Origin: Syntrophorhabdus sp. PtaB.Bin184
Lineage (GTDB): Bacteria; Desulfobacterota; Syntrophorhabdia; Syntrophorhabdales; Syntrophorhabdaceae
DNA length: 13,039 bases
Reading direction: 5' to 3'
Assembly: GCA_002067555.1 (NCBI GenBank)
Contig: MVQQ01000149.1
Coordinates: 1 to 13,039, forward strand
In this document: positions 1-5,581 of the stretch, in pieces
Layout of the letters: the number at the start of each line of letters is the position of its first letter
Numbering within the stretch: the stretch's first letter is position 1
Program-made: the position numbers and the translations under genes
The notes under the pieces: model-generated
The model's input: the letters and a program-made list of their open reading frames with translations, nothing else
Database searches by the model: none
Told to the model about the DNA's origin: nothing

Positions 1-870
1 CACGCTCGCGTAAGCGCTCTTCATGTGCTCGGCCTCAACGGGGGAATGATAGACCCCTGCCATCCATTTGATCACGAAGAGGATGGGGAAACCGAGAGCG
101 ATGCCCGCGATCAGCCATCTCCTGCCGACGGCCGGGGTTATCCGTTCGTGGAACTTTGTGTGCCAGGCGAATATTCCGGCGATGAAGAGGATGATGTACT
201 GGGAGAAGTAACAGATCTGCATTCCCCAGAAGATGGTGCCCAGGGGGAAGACCAGCCTCAGGAGGAATGCGCCCAGGGTGACGATCAGGATGAGCGCGGC
301 CAGTACGCCGAAGCTTCCATTGCCTCGCACGGCGCCGGTGCGCTCGGCCGGGGGCCGGACTGTCCGCAGGAGCGCGTATATGATCGAAAAGACCAGGAGC
401 GCCACCGCGAACCACATGGGCCCGACACCGAGCAGCTTCATTCCGCCGGACAGTATGTATCCGCTGTAGAAGTCGGGAAAGCTCGACGTGCTGCTCCTCC
501 ATTGCGATGACGGCAGCTCCATCCAGCATATGAAGGGGGTCACAACGAGCAGATAGAAAAGCGACGGCAGACCGAGCCGTCTCCAGCGGTCCTTTACGAA
601 ACGGCCGAGGCCCTTGCGCTGAAGGCCGCCCGGAGTGAAATAGCCGGCCACCAGGAACAGTATGCCCATGGAGAACCCCTGCACGAATGTCTGGAAGAGG
701 CTGAAGAAGACGAGGCCGAAGAGTTCCGGCGCGTGTTCCTCGTTGTAATACCACCTGCCGAGACCGCTGTAGGTCACGGCGAGGTGCAGCAGAATGACGA
801 GCATGATGACCATGGTCCGCAGATTGTCTATGTAGTAGTGCCTGACTGTATCGCTCTTCATCGTAGCCAT
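1..870 (-). CDS. Acyltransferase family 3 membrane protein, C-terminus cut by window edge
   Basis: An integral inner-membrane acyltransferase of the AT3 family (the family of OpgC/MdoC and O-antigen acetyltransferases), which moves acyl groups onto sugars or glycans. The 290 codons seen have no stop and run off the left edge. The N-terminus carries the family's R-x10-H motif (Arg18 to His29) inside the first membrane helix, after the typical HYYIDNLR lead-in. Further hydrophobic helices follow, with a basic cytoplasmic stretch (KGLGRFVKDRWRRLG) between the second and third. The ATG at 870 is chosen because it follows a strong promoter; an in-frame ATG at 861 is the alternative, and neither has a clear Shine-Dalgarno. 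The acceptor is unknown and no polysaccharide genes are visible nearby. The family call is firm; the OpgC-like specificity is only a resemblance. Confidence 0.85.
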   Translation of the reverse strand, partial: MATMKSDTVRHYYIDNLRTMVIMLVILLHLAVTYSGLGRWYYNEEHAPELFGLVFFSLFQTFVQGFSMGILFLVAGYFTPGGLQRKGLGRFVKDRWRRLGLPSLFYLLVVTPFICWMELPSSQWRSSTSSFPDFYSGYILSGGMKLLGVGPMWFAVALLVFSIIYALLRTVRPPAERTGAVRGNGSFGVLAALILIVTLGAFLLRLVFPLGTIFWGMQICYFSQYIILFIAGIFAWHTKFHERITPAVGRRWLIAGIALGFPILFVIKWMAGVYHSPVEAEHMKSAYASV

Positions 871-891
871 AGGGGACGGACCGACAACCAC

Positions 892-921
892 ACTATAGTA
901 GGGCGGACCATCCCCTGTCAA
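892..921 (-). promoter_or_regulatory. Sigma70-type promoter for the acyltransferase gene
   Basis: On the minus strand a perfect TTGACA (916-921) is followed after 18 bp by TATAGT (892-897). The predicted transcript start, near 885, lies only about 15 nt before the ATG at 870, leaving a very short leader without a Shine-Dalgarno. The promoter sits in the 109-bp gap after the chemoreceptor stop, so the acyltransferase is probably transcribed on its own. Confidence 0.65.
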
Positions 922-979
922 GCCAATGGAGCTTGCGGGCCGCCCGCCGACCCGGATTGGGGACGGCAGGCGGAAATGT

Positions 980-2509
980 CTAGAGTATGAATTGCTTCGT
1001 CAGCCCCTGCAGTTCGCTGGAGAGGTCGGCGAACTGGGAAGAGGCCGAGGCGTTTCCTTCGATCCTCTTCGTCATCTCCTGCACGGCGGCGTAGATCCTC
1101 TGGATGCTCTCGGAGATGTCGTTCGTTGCCATGGACTGCTCTTCGGACGCGACCGCTATCTGCCGGACCTGCTCCGTCACGTTGTTGATCTGCTCGAACA
1201 TGCTCTTGAAACTTGTTTCGAGTGAGCGAACGTCGTTGGTGCCGACCTCGACCTCCTGCACCCCCTTTTCGATGGTTTCCACCGTTTTGCCCACCTGTTG
1301 CTGTATGGCGTCGACGTTGGTCTTTATGTCCTTTGTCGCGAGGCCCGTCTTTTCCGCCAGCTTGCGGACCTCGTCGGCCACCACGGCGAAACCCCTGCCG
1401 TGCTCGCCGGCCCTTGCTGCCTCGATCGCGGCGTTGAGGGCGAGAAGGTTCTCCTTCACGATGTTCTCTCCCTGGGCGGCCGCCTCGCTGGTCTTCTCCG
1501 AGCTCGCCGCGGCAGTCACGCAGTTCTGTGCTATCTCCGACGTTGTCTTGGACATCTCCTCCGTCGCGGCGGCAAGTGAATTTGCCTGCTCGAGGGTCTT
1601 TTCGGCCTCCCGCGTCATCTGGCTAGAATCGGCGCTCAGGTTGTCCGCGGCCGCGGCTATCGTGTCGCTGTCCCGCGCCACCGTCTTCATGGTGCCGTGA
1701 AGCTTCTCGATGAAGGTGTTGTAGTACTGCCCCATCCTGCCCATCTCATCCTGCGACGACACCTCTATCCTCTTCGTGATATCGCCCTGACCCTGGGCGA
1801 TATCCTCGAGGGCGCCCACCATGCGGGTGATCGGTCCGATCACGACCCTTCTGAAGAGCCCGATGGAAAAGAAGACGAAAACGGCGATTATGACAATCCC
1901 TATGATGGCACTCAACATGACCGTGTTCTTCAAGGTCTTCGATGCCAGATTATGGGCCTGTTCCTTGGGGATCCCGATATACAGTATGCCGATCACGTCC
2001 CCGTTCTCGCCCTTGAGAGGCTCGTAGCTTGTGAGATATGGCTTGCCGAGTATGTCCGCGTCGCCAACGTATGATCTTCCCTGTGTGATCGGAGCATAGG
2101 CGGCGCTGTCCTTTCCCAGTTTCGTGCCTATGGCACGGGATCCGTCAGGTTTTTTCACGTTCGTGGCGATCCTCAGGAAGTCATCGCCATCCTTCATGAA
2201 AACGGTGGCCGTGTCGCCGAGGTCGTTCAGGATGGCATCGACCATATCGAATTTCCCGGCAACGGAATTGCCGTCCTTGTCAACGAGATTCCCTGTTTTG
2301 AGTTCCAGCTTGCCGTGGTACTTCTCAAGGTAGAAATGCGCTGATCTTGCGTCTCCTTCCAGCTTCTTCCCGAGGGTTATGTCCGTGATGGAACTGGCGA
2401 GCCCGGACATCTTGAAGACACAGAACGCGCACATGATCCCCGTTGAAACGACGAGAACCGCCGAGATCGTAACGACGAGCTTCTTGGATATGCTGAAGTC
2501 CTTGAACAT
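980..2509 (-). CDS. Methyl-accepting chemotaxis protein with periplasmic Cache domain; hairpin arm shortened
   Basis: A transmembrane chemoreceptor of 509 residues that should signal to CheA/CheW. TM1 spans about residues 11-34. The periplasmic part (about 40-185) resembles the Cache_3-Cache_2 sensor, with signature stretches TNVKKPDGSRAIGT and YEPLKGENGDVIGILYIGI. TM2 is about 196-219, HAMP about 220-272, and the signalling tip is NLLALNAAIEAARAGE to FAVVADEVRKLAEKT (354-388). The ATG at 2509 is preferred over an upstream in-frame start at 2557 because AGAGGTG lies just before it and KDFSISKK is the usual receptor N-terminus. Oddity: residues 347-354 jump from GENIV to NLLALN, whereas 40-heptad receptors have about 45 residues there ending in IADQT. 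The descending arm is therefore about 42-43 residues shorter than the intact C-terminal arm. There is no C-terminal methyltransferase-tethering pentapeptide. The ligand is unknown. Confidence 0.93.
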   Translation of the reverse strand: MFKDFSISKKLVVTISAVLVVSTGIMCAFCVFKMSGLASSITDITLGKKLEGDARSAHFYLEKYHGKLELKTGNLVDKDGNSVAGKFDMVDAILNDLGDTATVFMKDGDDFLRIATNVKKPDGSRAIGTKLGKDSAAYAPITQGRSYVGDADILGKPYLTSYEPLKGENGDVIGILYIGIPKEQAHNLASKTLKNTVMLSAIIGIVIIAVFVFFSIGLFRRVVIGPITRMVGALEDIAQGQGDITKRIEVSSQDEMGRMGQYYNTFIEKLHGTMKTVARDSDTIAAAADNLSADSSQMTREAEKTLEQANSLAAATEEMSKTTSEIAQNCVTAAASSEKTSEAAAQGENIVKENLLALNAAIEAARAGEHGRGFAVVADEVRKLAEKTGLATKDIKTNVDAIQQQVGKTVETIEKGVQEVEVGTNDVRSLETSFKSMFEQINNVTEQVRQIAVASEEQSMATNDISESIQRIYAAVQEMTKRIEGNASASSQFADLSSELQGLTKQFIL

Positions 2510-2540
2510 GATGCACCTCTCATTATGCAATGTCCGCATG

Positions 2541-2562
2541 CATGCGGGAGCCCGCACGCATG
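2541..2562. repeat. Inverted repeat in the chemoreceptor leader
   Basis: CATGCG (2541-2546) and CGCATG (2557-2562) are inverted repeats around the nested TGCGGG-AG-CCCGCA (2543-2556). The RNA could form a hairpin in the proposed 5' untranslated region of the chemoreceptor, or the site could bind a regulator. Nothing shows which. Confidence 0.35.
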
Positions 2563-2580
2563 ACAGTTGTTTTCACCCGC

Positions 2581-2609
2581 ATTATCGACACATCGGGTAA
2601 AAATCTTAA
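2581..2609 (-). promoter_or_regulatory. Candidate sigma70 promoter for the chemoreceptor gene
   Basis: On the minus strand TTAAGA (2604-2609, 4 of 6 to consensus) and GATAAT (2581-2586, 5 of 6) are separated by 17 bp in the 160-bp gap after the DUF5714 gene. It would give a leader of about 65 nt containing the inverted repeat at 2541-2562. I found no convincing flagellar or sigma54 promoter. Confidence 0.4.
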
Positions 2610-2669
2610 GGTTTCGCAGGGTTTCGTTGAAGCAGGGCAGGGAGTCGATGAGGGCATGGGTGTCTTCGA

Positions 2670-3425
2670 TCACGTCTTCGTCGGTTCGGATGGCCACAGG
2701 GGGCACCGGTCGTGAATGCACTCTTTGTTCTCGTCAAACTGCTCGCACGCGAAGCGGCTCACCGTCAATGATATCCCTGTTTGTTCCCGCACCGGTCCGA
2801 CAGCTTCCTTGAGGGCCAGCCATGAGTCCCTCTGACAGCACCGGGGCGCGTTGTAGGAAGCGATCTCTCCAAGGACGGCCTGTGTTATGCGCTGGACGAC
2901 CTGCCTTTTATCACCGTCGTAGGGGGTTGCCCCCGTGAGGACCGAGACTGCGATCCCCACACCGATCGCGGCACCGCAGGCACCGAGGAACGAGCAGGCG
3001 CCGCCGGTCACTGTCTGTCCCCGTTTGACGGCTGTGACTATCTGGCTGTCGGTCACGGGGTAGCCGCTGTTCTTGAGGGCGCTGAGGATCACGGCAGGGA
3101 CGAGGCAGTGATGCTCCGGCCCGTGGAGCGGGAATCGCGCGTGGGAGCGGATGGTCCGCATAAGGGCTACGGGGTCGGTCTGCCTGCCGTGGAGGCAGAC
3201 GGTCTTGATGATCTCCAGGGCGTCGGCGGAGTGGCAGAAACTGCAGACGAAATGACCGTTTACGCACCGGGTGCCGGTTGATATGACGCGGCCGCAGTAA
3301 TGACACGTCTCATCCCGCTCCGTCCCCGAATAGGCAAGATCCGCTCCGCAAACCATGCACCCGGACCGGTGCCGCTCCCCCTGCCGCATAACGGGGATGT
3401 TTCCTAAGGTCCCTGAATCTTCCAT
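2670..3425 (-). CDS. Cys-rich DUF5714 family protein
   Basis: A 251-residue protein that I recognise as DUF5714, a family of unknown function seen in anaerobic archaea and bacteria. The N-terminus resembles a zinc ribbon pair: C23xxC26, C41xxC44, then C54...H58..C61xxC64 in the context NGHFVCSFCH. The core carries the conserved HGPEHH (101-106), the Gly/Cys stretch around GACSFLGACGAAIGVG (143-157), APRCC (193-197), and a C-terminal set C227, C236, C241 (KECIHDRCP). There is no signal peptide or clear membrane helix apart from the glycine-rich segment, so it is probably cytoplasmic and binds metal. The ATG at 3425 is chosen because AGGGGAG lies at ideal spacing, whereas the in-frame ATG at 3440 has no good site. 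Occasional database labels as methyltransferase are not supported by any SAM motif here. Confidence 0.85.
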   Translation of the reverse strand: MEDSGTLGNIPVMRQGERHRSGCMVCGADLAYSGTERDETCHYCGRVISTGTRCVNGHFVCSFCHSADALEIIKTVCLHGRQTDPVALMRTIRSHARFPLHGPEHHCLVPAVILSALKNSGYPVTDSQIVTAVKRGQTVTGGACSFLGACGAAIGVGIAVSVLTGATPYDGDKRQVVQRITQAVLGEIASYNAPRCCQRDSWLALKEAVGPVREQTGISLTVSRFACEQFDENKECIHDRCPLWPSEPTKT

Positions 3426-3462
3426 CTTTTCTCCCCTCATCGACCTTTGTCATCTTTCAGGG

Positions 3463-3492
3463 ATAGTAGTATCGCCGCACCGCGCGTGTCAA
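3463..3492 (-). promoter_or_regulatory. Sigma70-type promoter for the DUF5714 gene
   Basis: On the minus strand a perfect TTGACA (3487-3492) and TACTAT (3463-3468, 4 of 6) are 18 bp apart. The expected start lies about 30 nt before the chosen ATG at 3425, which supports that start over 3440. Confidence 0.5.
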
Positions 3493-3562
3493 GAGATAAG
3501 CAGGCGACACAAGGAGCCGACAAGGGCGAGGGCCCGTTCCCGTTCCGGTTGTGCCTTTTGTC

Positions 3563-3591
3563 TTGAATTAGTTCCCTGTTTGCCTGACAAT
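3563..3591 (+). promoter_or_regulatory. Candidate promoter for the IscA-like/pilin-like gene pair
   Basis: TTGAAT (3563-3568) and GACAAT (3586-3591), each 4 of 6 to the sigma70 consensus, are 17 bp apart. They lie about 90 bp upstream of the IscA-like start, with an inverted repeat between. The match is modest. Confidence 0.35.
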
Positions 3592-3628
3592 ATCAAAAGA
3601 GAGCAACACCGGCATTCGCGTGAAGGGA

Positions 3629-3646
3629 GTCCCGTCGTTTCGGGAC
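3629..3646 (+). repeat. Leader hairpin upstream of the IscA-like gene
   Basis: GTCCCG (3629-3634) and CGGGAC (3641-3646) form a 6-bp stem with a TCGTTT loop, 35 bp before the start codon and without a following T tract. It is a possible mRNA-stability or protein-binding hairpin rather than a terminator. Confidence 0.4.
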
Positions 3647-3681
3647 GGAAGGTTTGGGCATACATAAACGAGGAGGTCCCC

Positions 3682-4023
3682 ATGTTTGAAGTGAGCCAGG
3701 AGGCATCTGACAGGATCAAGCAGTTCCTCAAGGAGCAGGAGAATCCGAGGCCGATCAGGATACTGACGACCGAAGGAGGTTGGAGAGGGTTGTATCTCGT
3801 GATGGCCATGGACGACCAGAAGGAGGACGATGAGGTCCTGACGGACAGGGGCGTCACGTTCCTCGTCCAAAAGAGACTCTTCGAGAGGGCGAAACCCATA
3901 CGGATCGCCTATACCCACTCGACTCTGGGTGACGGCTACATCCTGGAGTCCCAGCTCCTGAAGGGGAAAGAGGGTCTCTTCGCGGGGTGCAGGAACATCT
4001 GTGACACCTGCGAGGAAGGCTAA
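3682..4023 (+). CDS. IscA/HesB-like protein (A-type Fe-S carrier fold) lacking the first cysteine
   Basis: A 113-residue protein of the HesB/IscA-like group common in Desulfobacterota; true A-type carriers hold or deliver Fe-S clusters. Family features are the N-terminal helix (VSQEASDRIKQFLKE), the RIRILTTEGG-type strand-turn, the hydrophobic LYLVMAMDD stretch, VTFLVQKRLFERAKPIRIAY, and a Cys-rich tail (C103, C107, C110). The residue matching the first cluster ligand of IscA (GGC) is Trp34 in GGWRG, read from TGG, one base from a Cys codon. Cluster binding, if any, would rely on the tail. The ATG at 3682 has a consensus AGGAGG (3671-3676) five bases upstream; the open frame reaches back to 3355 but no other start has such a site. 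It is followed 51 bp later by a pilin-like gene. Confidence 0.8.
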   Translation: MFEVSQEASDRIKQFLKEQENPRPIRILTTEGGWRGLYLVMAMDDQKEDDEVLTDRGVTFLVQKRLFERAKPIRIAYTHSTLGDGYILESQLLKGKEGLFAGCRNICDTCEEG

Positions 4024-4035
4024 GGGCGGCAGGAG

Positions 4036-4053
4036 GTCTGGCGGGAGCCAGAC
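4036..4053 (+). repeat. Intergenic hairpin between the IscA-like and pilin-like genes
   Basis: GTCTGGC (4036-4042) and GCCAGAC (4047-4053) form a perfect 7-bp stem with a GGGA tetraloop in the 51-bp gap. No T tract follows, so it is more likely an mRNA processing or stability element than a terminator. Confidence 0.5.
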
Positions 4054-4074
4054 GGCGCCGGAAGGAGTGCGGGG

Positions 4075-4431
4075 ATGAATGATCGCGGATTTGTCAGGGC
4101 TTTTGTGATGGAAGGGCTGATCGGCATCGCAATACTCGGGATCATCGCCGCCATCGCCATTCCGCAGTACGTGAATTACAGGAATCGCCATCTCGATCGC
4201 GAAGCCAAAACACATGTCTCTCAGGCCTATCAGGCAGCACAGGCCTTCTTCCGCGCGAACCCGAAGGGGCAGGCGACTCTGGAGGAGATTTCGCGCTTCG
4301 GGTACCGTAGTTCCCCCGATATTGCATTGACAATATCCGGAGGCACGGGTGATCTTCGGATAAGAGCGAACCACGTGAGGAGCAAAAGGGTGTACCTGGT
4401 GGACGAAAAGGGGGAGATATCCACGGAGTGA
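4075..4431 (+). CDS. Type IV pilin-like protein (short PilA type) with atypical cleavage site
   Basis: A 118-residue type IV pilin or pseudopilin-like protein, expected to be inserted in the inner membrane and, if processed, assembled into a pilus-like fibre. The hydrophobic N-terminal helix EGLIGIAILGIIAAIAIPQY (13-31) is canonical, and Glu13 to Pro30 has the same spacing as Glu5 to Pro22 of mature pilins. The rest (AYQAAQAFFRANP, ISRFGYRSSPDIALTISGG) resembles short Desulfobacterota PilA proteins. Oddity: counting back from Glu13, the residue before the cleavage point is Arg8 (mature residue 1 would be Ala9), while the Gly-Phe that looks like a cleavage pair is at 5-6, three residues too early. 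AAGGAG (4062-4067) lies seven bases before the ATG. No pilus assembly genes are in view; convergent with the Crp/Fnr gene, 50 bp away, and I see no clear terminator in that gap. Confidence 0.8.
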   Translation: MNDRGFVRAFVMEGLIGIAILGIIAAIAIPQYVNYRNRHLDREAKTHVSQAYQAAQAFFRANPKGQATLEEISRFGYRSSPDIALTISGGTGDLRIRANHVRSKRVYLVDEKGEISTE

Positions 4432-4481
4432 CATGCCGGCGGGTTTAGCTGAGCCTGTGAACAATGACCCCGGTGTCTGTC

Positions 4482-5180
4482 CTAGGATATCCCGACCACT
4501 TTTCGCAGCTCCTCCACGTTGAAGATCTCGATCATGTTCCTCTTCTTTCTGAGGAGGTCCTGTTCCTCGAAGTGGTTAAGGGCGAGGGAGACGGAAACAC
4601 GCGAGAGACCCGTCAGGTTGCCCAGGTCCTCCTGGGTCACCTTCTTCGCGATGAGGATCCCCCTCGGTGTTGTCTGGCCCACCTCCGAAGCGAGTTTGCA
4701 GAGCATGTGAGCGACGCGCCGGCGGGCGTCCATGAAGGAGTCGTTCTCGATCTGGAGTATCAGCATCCTCGTCACCCTGGCGAAGGCCGCGATGATGACG
4801 GCGGACAGCCTCGGATGCTTGTCGTTGAGGGCAAGAAAGGTGGCGATGGGGATCACGCGCAACTCCGTCGGCTCCAGCGCGGTCGCCGTGTGGAAATAGG
4901 GATGGCCGTCAAAAGCGGCGGCATAGCCGAAGAGGGTGTTCCGCTCCTGGATGATGACGGTCCTTTCGGACCCGTCCCTGCTGAGGAGCGCTATCTTGAC
5001 CCTGCCTTTTTCGATGAGATAGAACTCGGGTCTGCTCGCCTCGCTCTGGATGTAGATCATCTCCCCCGCCGAACAGGACCGTTTCGTCGAGTTCTCAGAA
5101 AGCAGGTTGAGCTCGGTCGGATAATCCTTCAGGTTGTCGGTCAGGTAAGGTGAATCCGGAGCGCCTTCTCTCCCCTCCAT
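4482..5180 (-). CDS. Crp/Fnr family transcriptional regulator
   Basis: A cytoplasmic DNA-binding regulator of 232 residues with the family layout: cyclic-nucleotide-type beta-roll (about 30-125, with FYLIEKGRVKIALLSRDGSER), long dimer helix (about 127-155), and C-terminal winged helix-turn-helix (about 178-225, VTQEDLGNLTGLSRVSVSLALNHF). The N-terminal Cys cluster of FNR is missing; only Cys36 and Cys161 are present, so it is unlikely to be an Fe-S oxygen sensor. The recognition helix reads SRVSVSLAL, with Val195 where CRP and FNR have the base-contacting Glu. The effector is unknown. The ATG at 5180 is chosen because a G-rich site (AAGGGGGG) precedes it; the frame opens at a TTG (5213) with no ribosome site. 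A palindromic operator candidate lies 60 bp upstream (5240-5255), suggesting autoregulation. Confidence 0.92.
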   Translation of the reverse strand: MEGREGAPDSPYLTDNLKDYPTELNLLSENSTKRSCSAGEMIYIQSEASRPEFYLIEKGRVKIALLSRDGSERTVIIQERNTLFGYAAAFDGHPYFHTATALEPTELRVIPIATFLALNDKHPRLSAVIIAAFARVTRMLILQIENDSFMDARRRVAHMLCKLASEVGQTTPRGILIAKKVTQEDLGNLTGLSRVSVSLALNHFEEQDLLRKKRNMIEIFNVEELRKVVGIS

Positions 5181-5239
5181 GTGCCCCCCTTTTTTCGGAC
5201 CCTCTTCCTCCAAGTCTATCCCCTGACGGGGTCCGGTAA

Positions 5240-5255
5240 TGTTAACAGCTTAACA
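5240..5255. promoter_or_regulatory. Palindromic operator candidate for the Crp/Fnr regulator
   Basis: TGTTAACAGCTTAACA is a perfect 6-4-6 inverted repeat in the divergent region between the Crp/Fnr gene and a small plus-strand gene. Size and symmetry match Crp/Fnr-family sites, such as TTGAT-N4-ATCAA of FNR. Its right half, TTAACA (5250-5255), doubles as the -35 of the plus-strand promoter, so binding there should affect that promoter directly. That the neighbouring regulator binds it is inference. Confidence 0.6.
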
Positions 5256-5279
5256 CAGTCGACGGGCTTACTGTATAAA
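5250..5279 (+). promoter_or_regulatory. Promoter for the 31-residue membrane protein
   Basis: TTAACA (5250-5255, 5 of 6) and TATAAA (5274-5279, 5 of 6) are 18 bp apart, giving a predicted start near 5286 and a leader of about 56 nt. The -35 lies inside the palindrome at 5240-5255, a position expected for repression. Confidence 0.55.
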
Positions 5280-5341
5280 CCGGTTAGTGGAAGGGATCCC
5301 CGCTTTTGTCTATGATCGACAGAAGAAGGGAGGTGAGGCAT

Positions 5342-5437
5342 ATGCATTTCTTCGATATTGTCTCCATTGTCCTCGGTATCGGCGTGATGGGGATCCCGTT
5401 CATCATCCTGGTGGTAAATAATCTACAGCGGCAATGA
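5342..5437 (+). CDS. 31-residue single-span small membrane protein
   Basis: A short open frame that reads MHFFDIVSIVLGIGVMGIP, then FIILVVNNLQRQ and stop. Residues about 5-25 form one hydrophobic membrane span, followed by a short polar tail ending NNLQRQ. The reason to believe it is translated is the ribosome binding site: GGAGGTGA (5329-5336), an essentially perfect anti-16S match, five bases before the ATG. It also has its own promoter (5250-5279) and a terminator-like hairpin 58 bp downstream, so it looks like a complete monocistronic unit of about 245 nt. An in-frame ATG at 5312 would add ten basic residues but has no ribosome site. I do not recognise a family; it does not match KdpF, CydX or CcoS as I know them. 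Proteins of this size often serve as small subunits or regulators of membrane complexes, but no function can be assigned. Confidence 0.6.
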   Translation: MHFFDIVSIVLGIGVMGIPFIILVVNNLQRQ

Positions 5438-5494
5438 TCTTCGAGTGCGGAGCTTGAGGCCCCCAACCCTCCTGCCGCATCCACATGCGCCCCC

Positions 5495-5532
5495 GCCCCG
5501 GAATAGTCTCCGGGACCGGGGCTTTCCTTTTG
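5495..5532 (+). terminator. Rho-independent-type terminator after the small membrane protein gene
   Basis: GCCCCGG (5495-5501) pairs with CCGGGGC (5516-5522) in a 7-bp GC stem, with CCGGA/TCCGG able to pair alternatively inside. It is followed directly by the T-rich TTTCCTTTTG (5523-5532). It separates the small gene from glgX, and its T tract runs into the glgX promoter. Confidence 0.6.
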
Positions 5533-5558
5533 ACGATGATCCGAATAGGTGCTACCAT
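5530..5558 (+). promoter_or_regulatory. Sigma70-type promoter for glgX
   Basis: TTGACG (5530-5535, 5 of 6) and TACCAT (5553-5558, 4 of 6) are exactly 17 bp apart. The expected start, near 5565, leaves a leader of about 17 nt that includes the AGGAGGAGG ribosome site directly before the ATG at 5582. Confidence 0.55.
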
Positions 5559-5581
5559 AGAGACTGTCTTGCAGGAGGAGG

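Noticed and set aside
35..754. A 239-codon minus-strand frame at the left end
   Set aside because: The acyltransferase in another minus-strand frame (870 to the edge) shows membrane helices and the R-x10-H motif; this one is an Arg/Pro-rich shadow.
3568..4464. A 298-codon minus-strand frame opposite the IscA-like and pilin-like genes
   Set aside because: Both plus-strand genes match known families and have good ribosome sites; the antisense product matches nothing.
5181..5213. TTG start giving an 11-residue longer Crp/Fnr protein
   Set aside because: There is no ribosome site before the TTG, while a G-rich site precedes the ATG at 5180 and the shorter protein has normal length.
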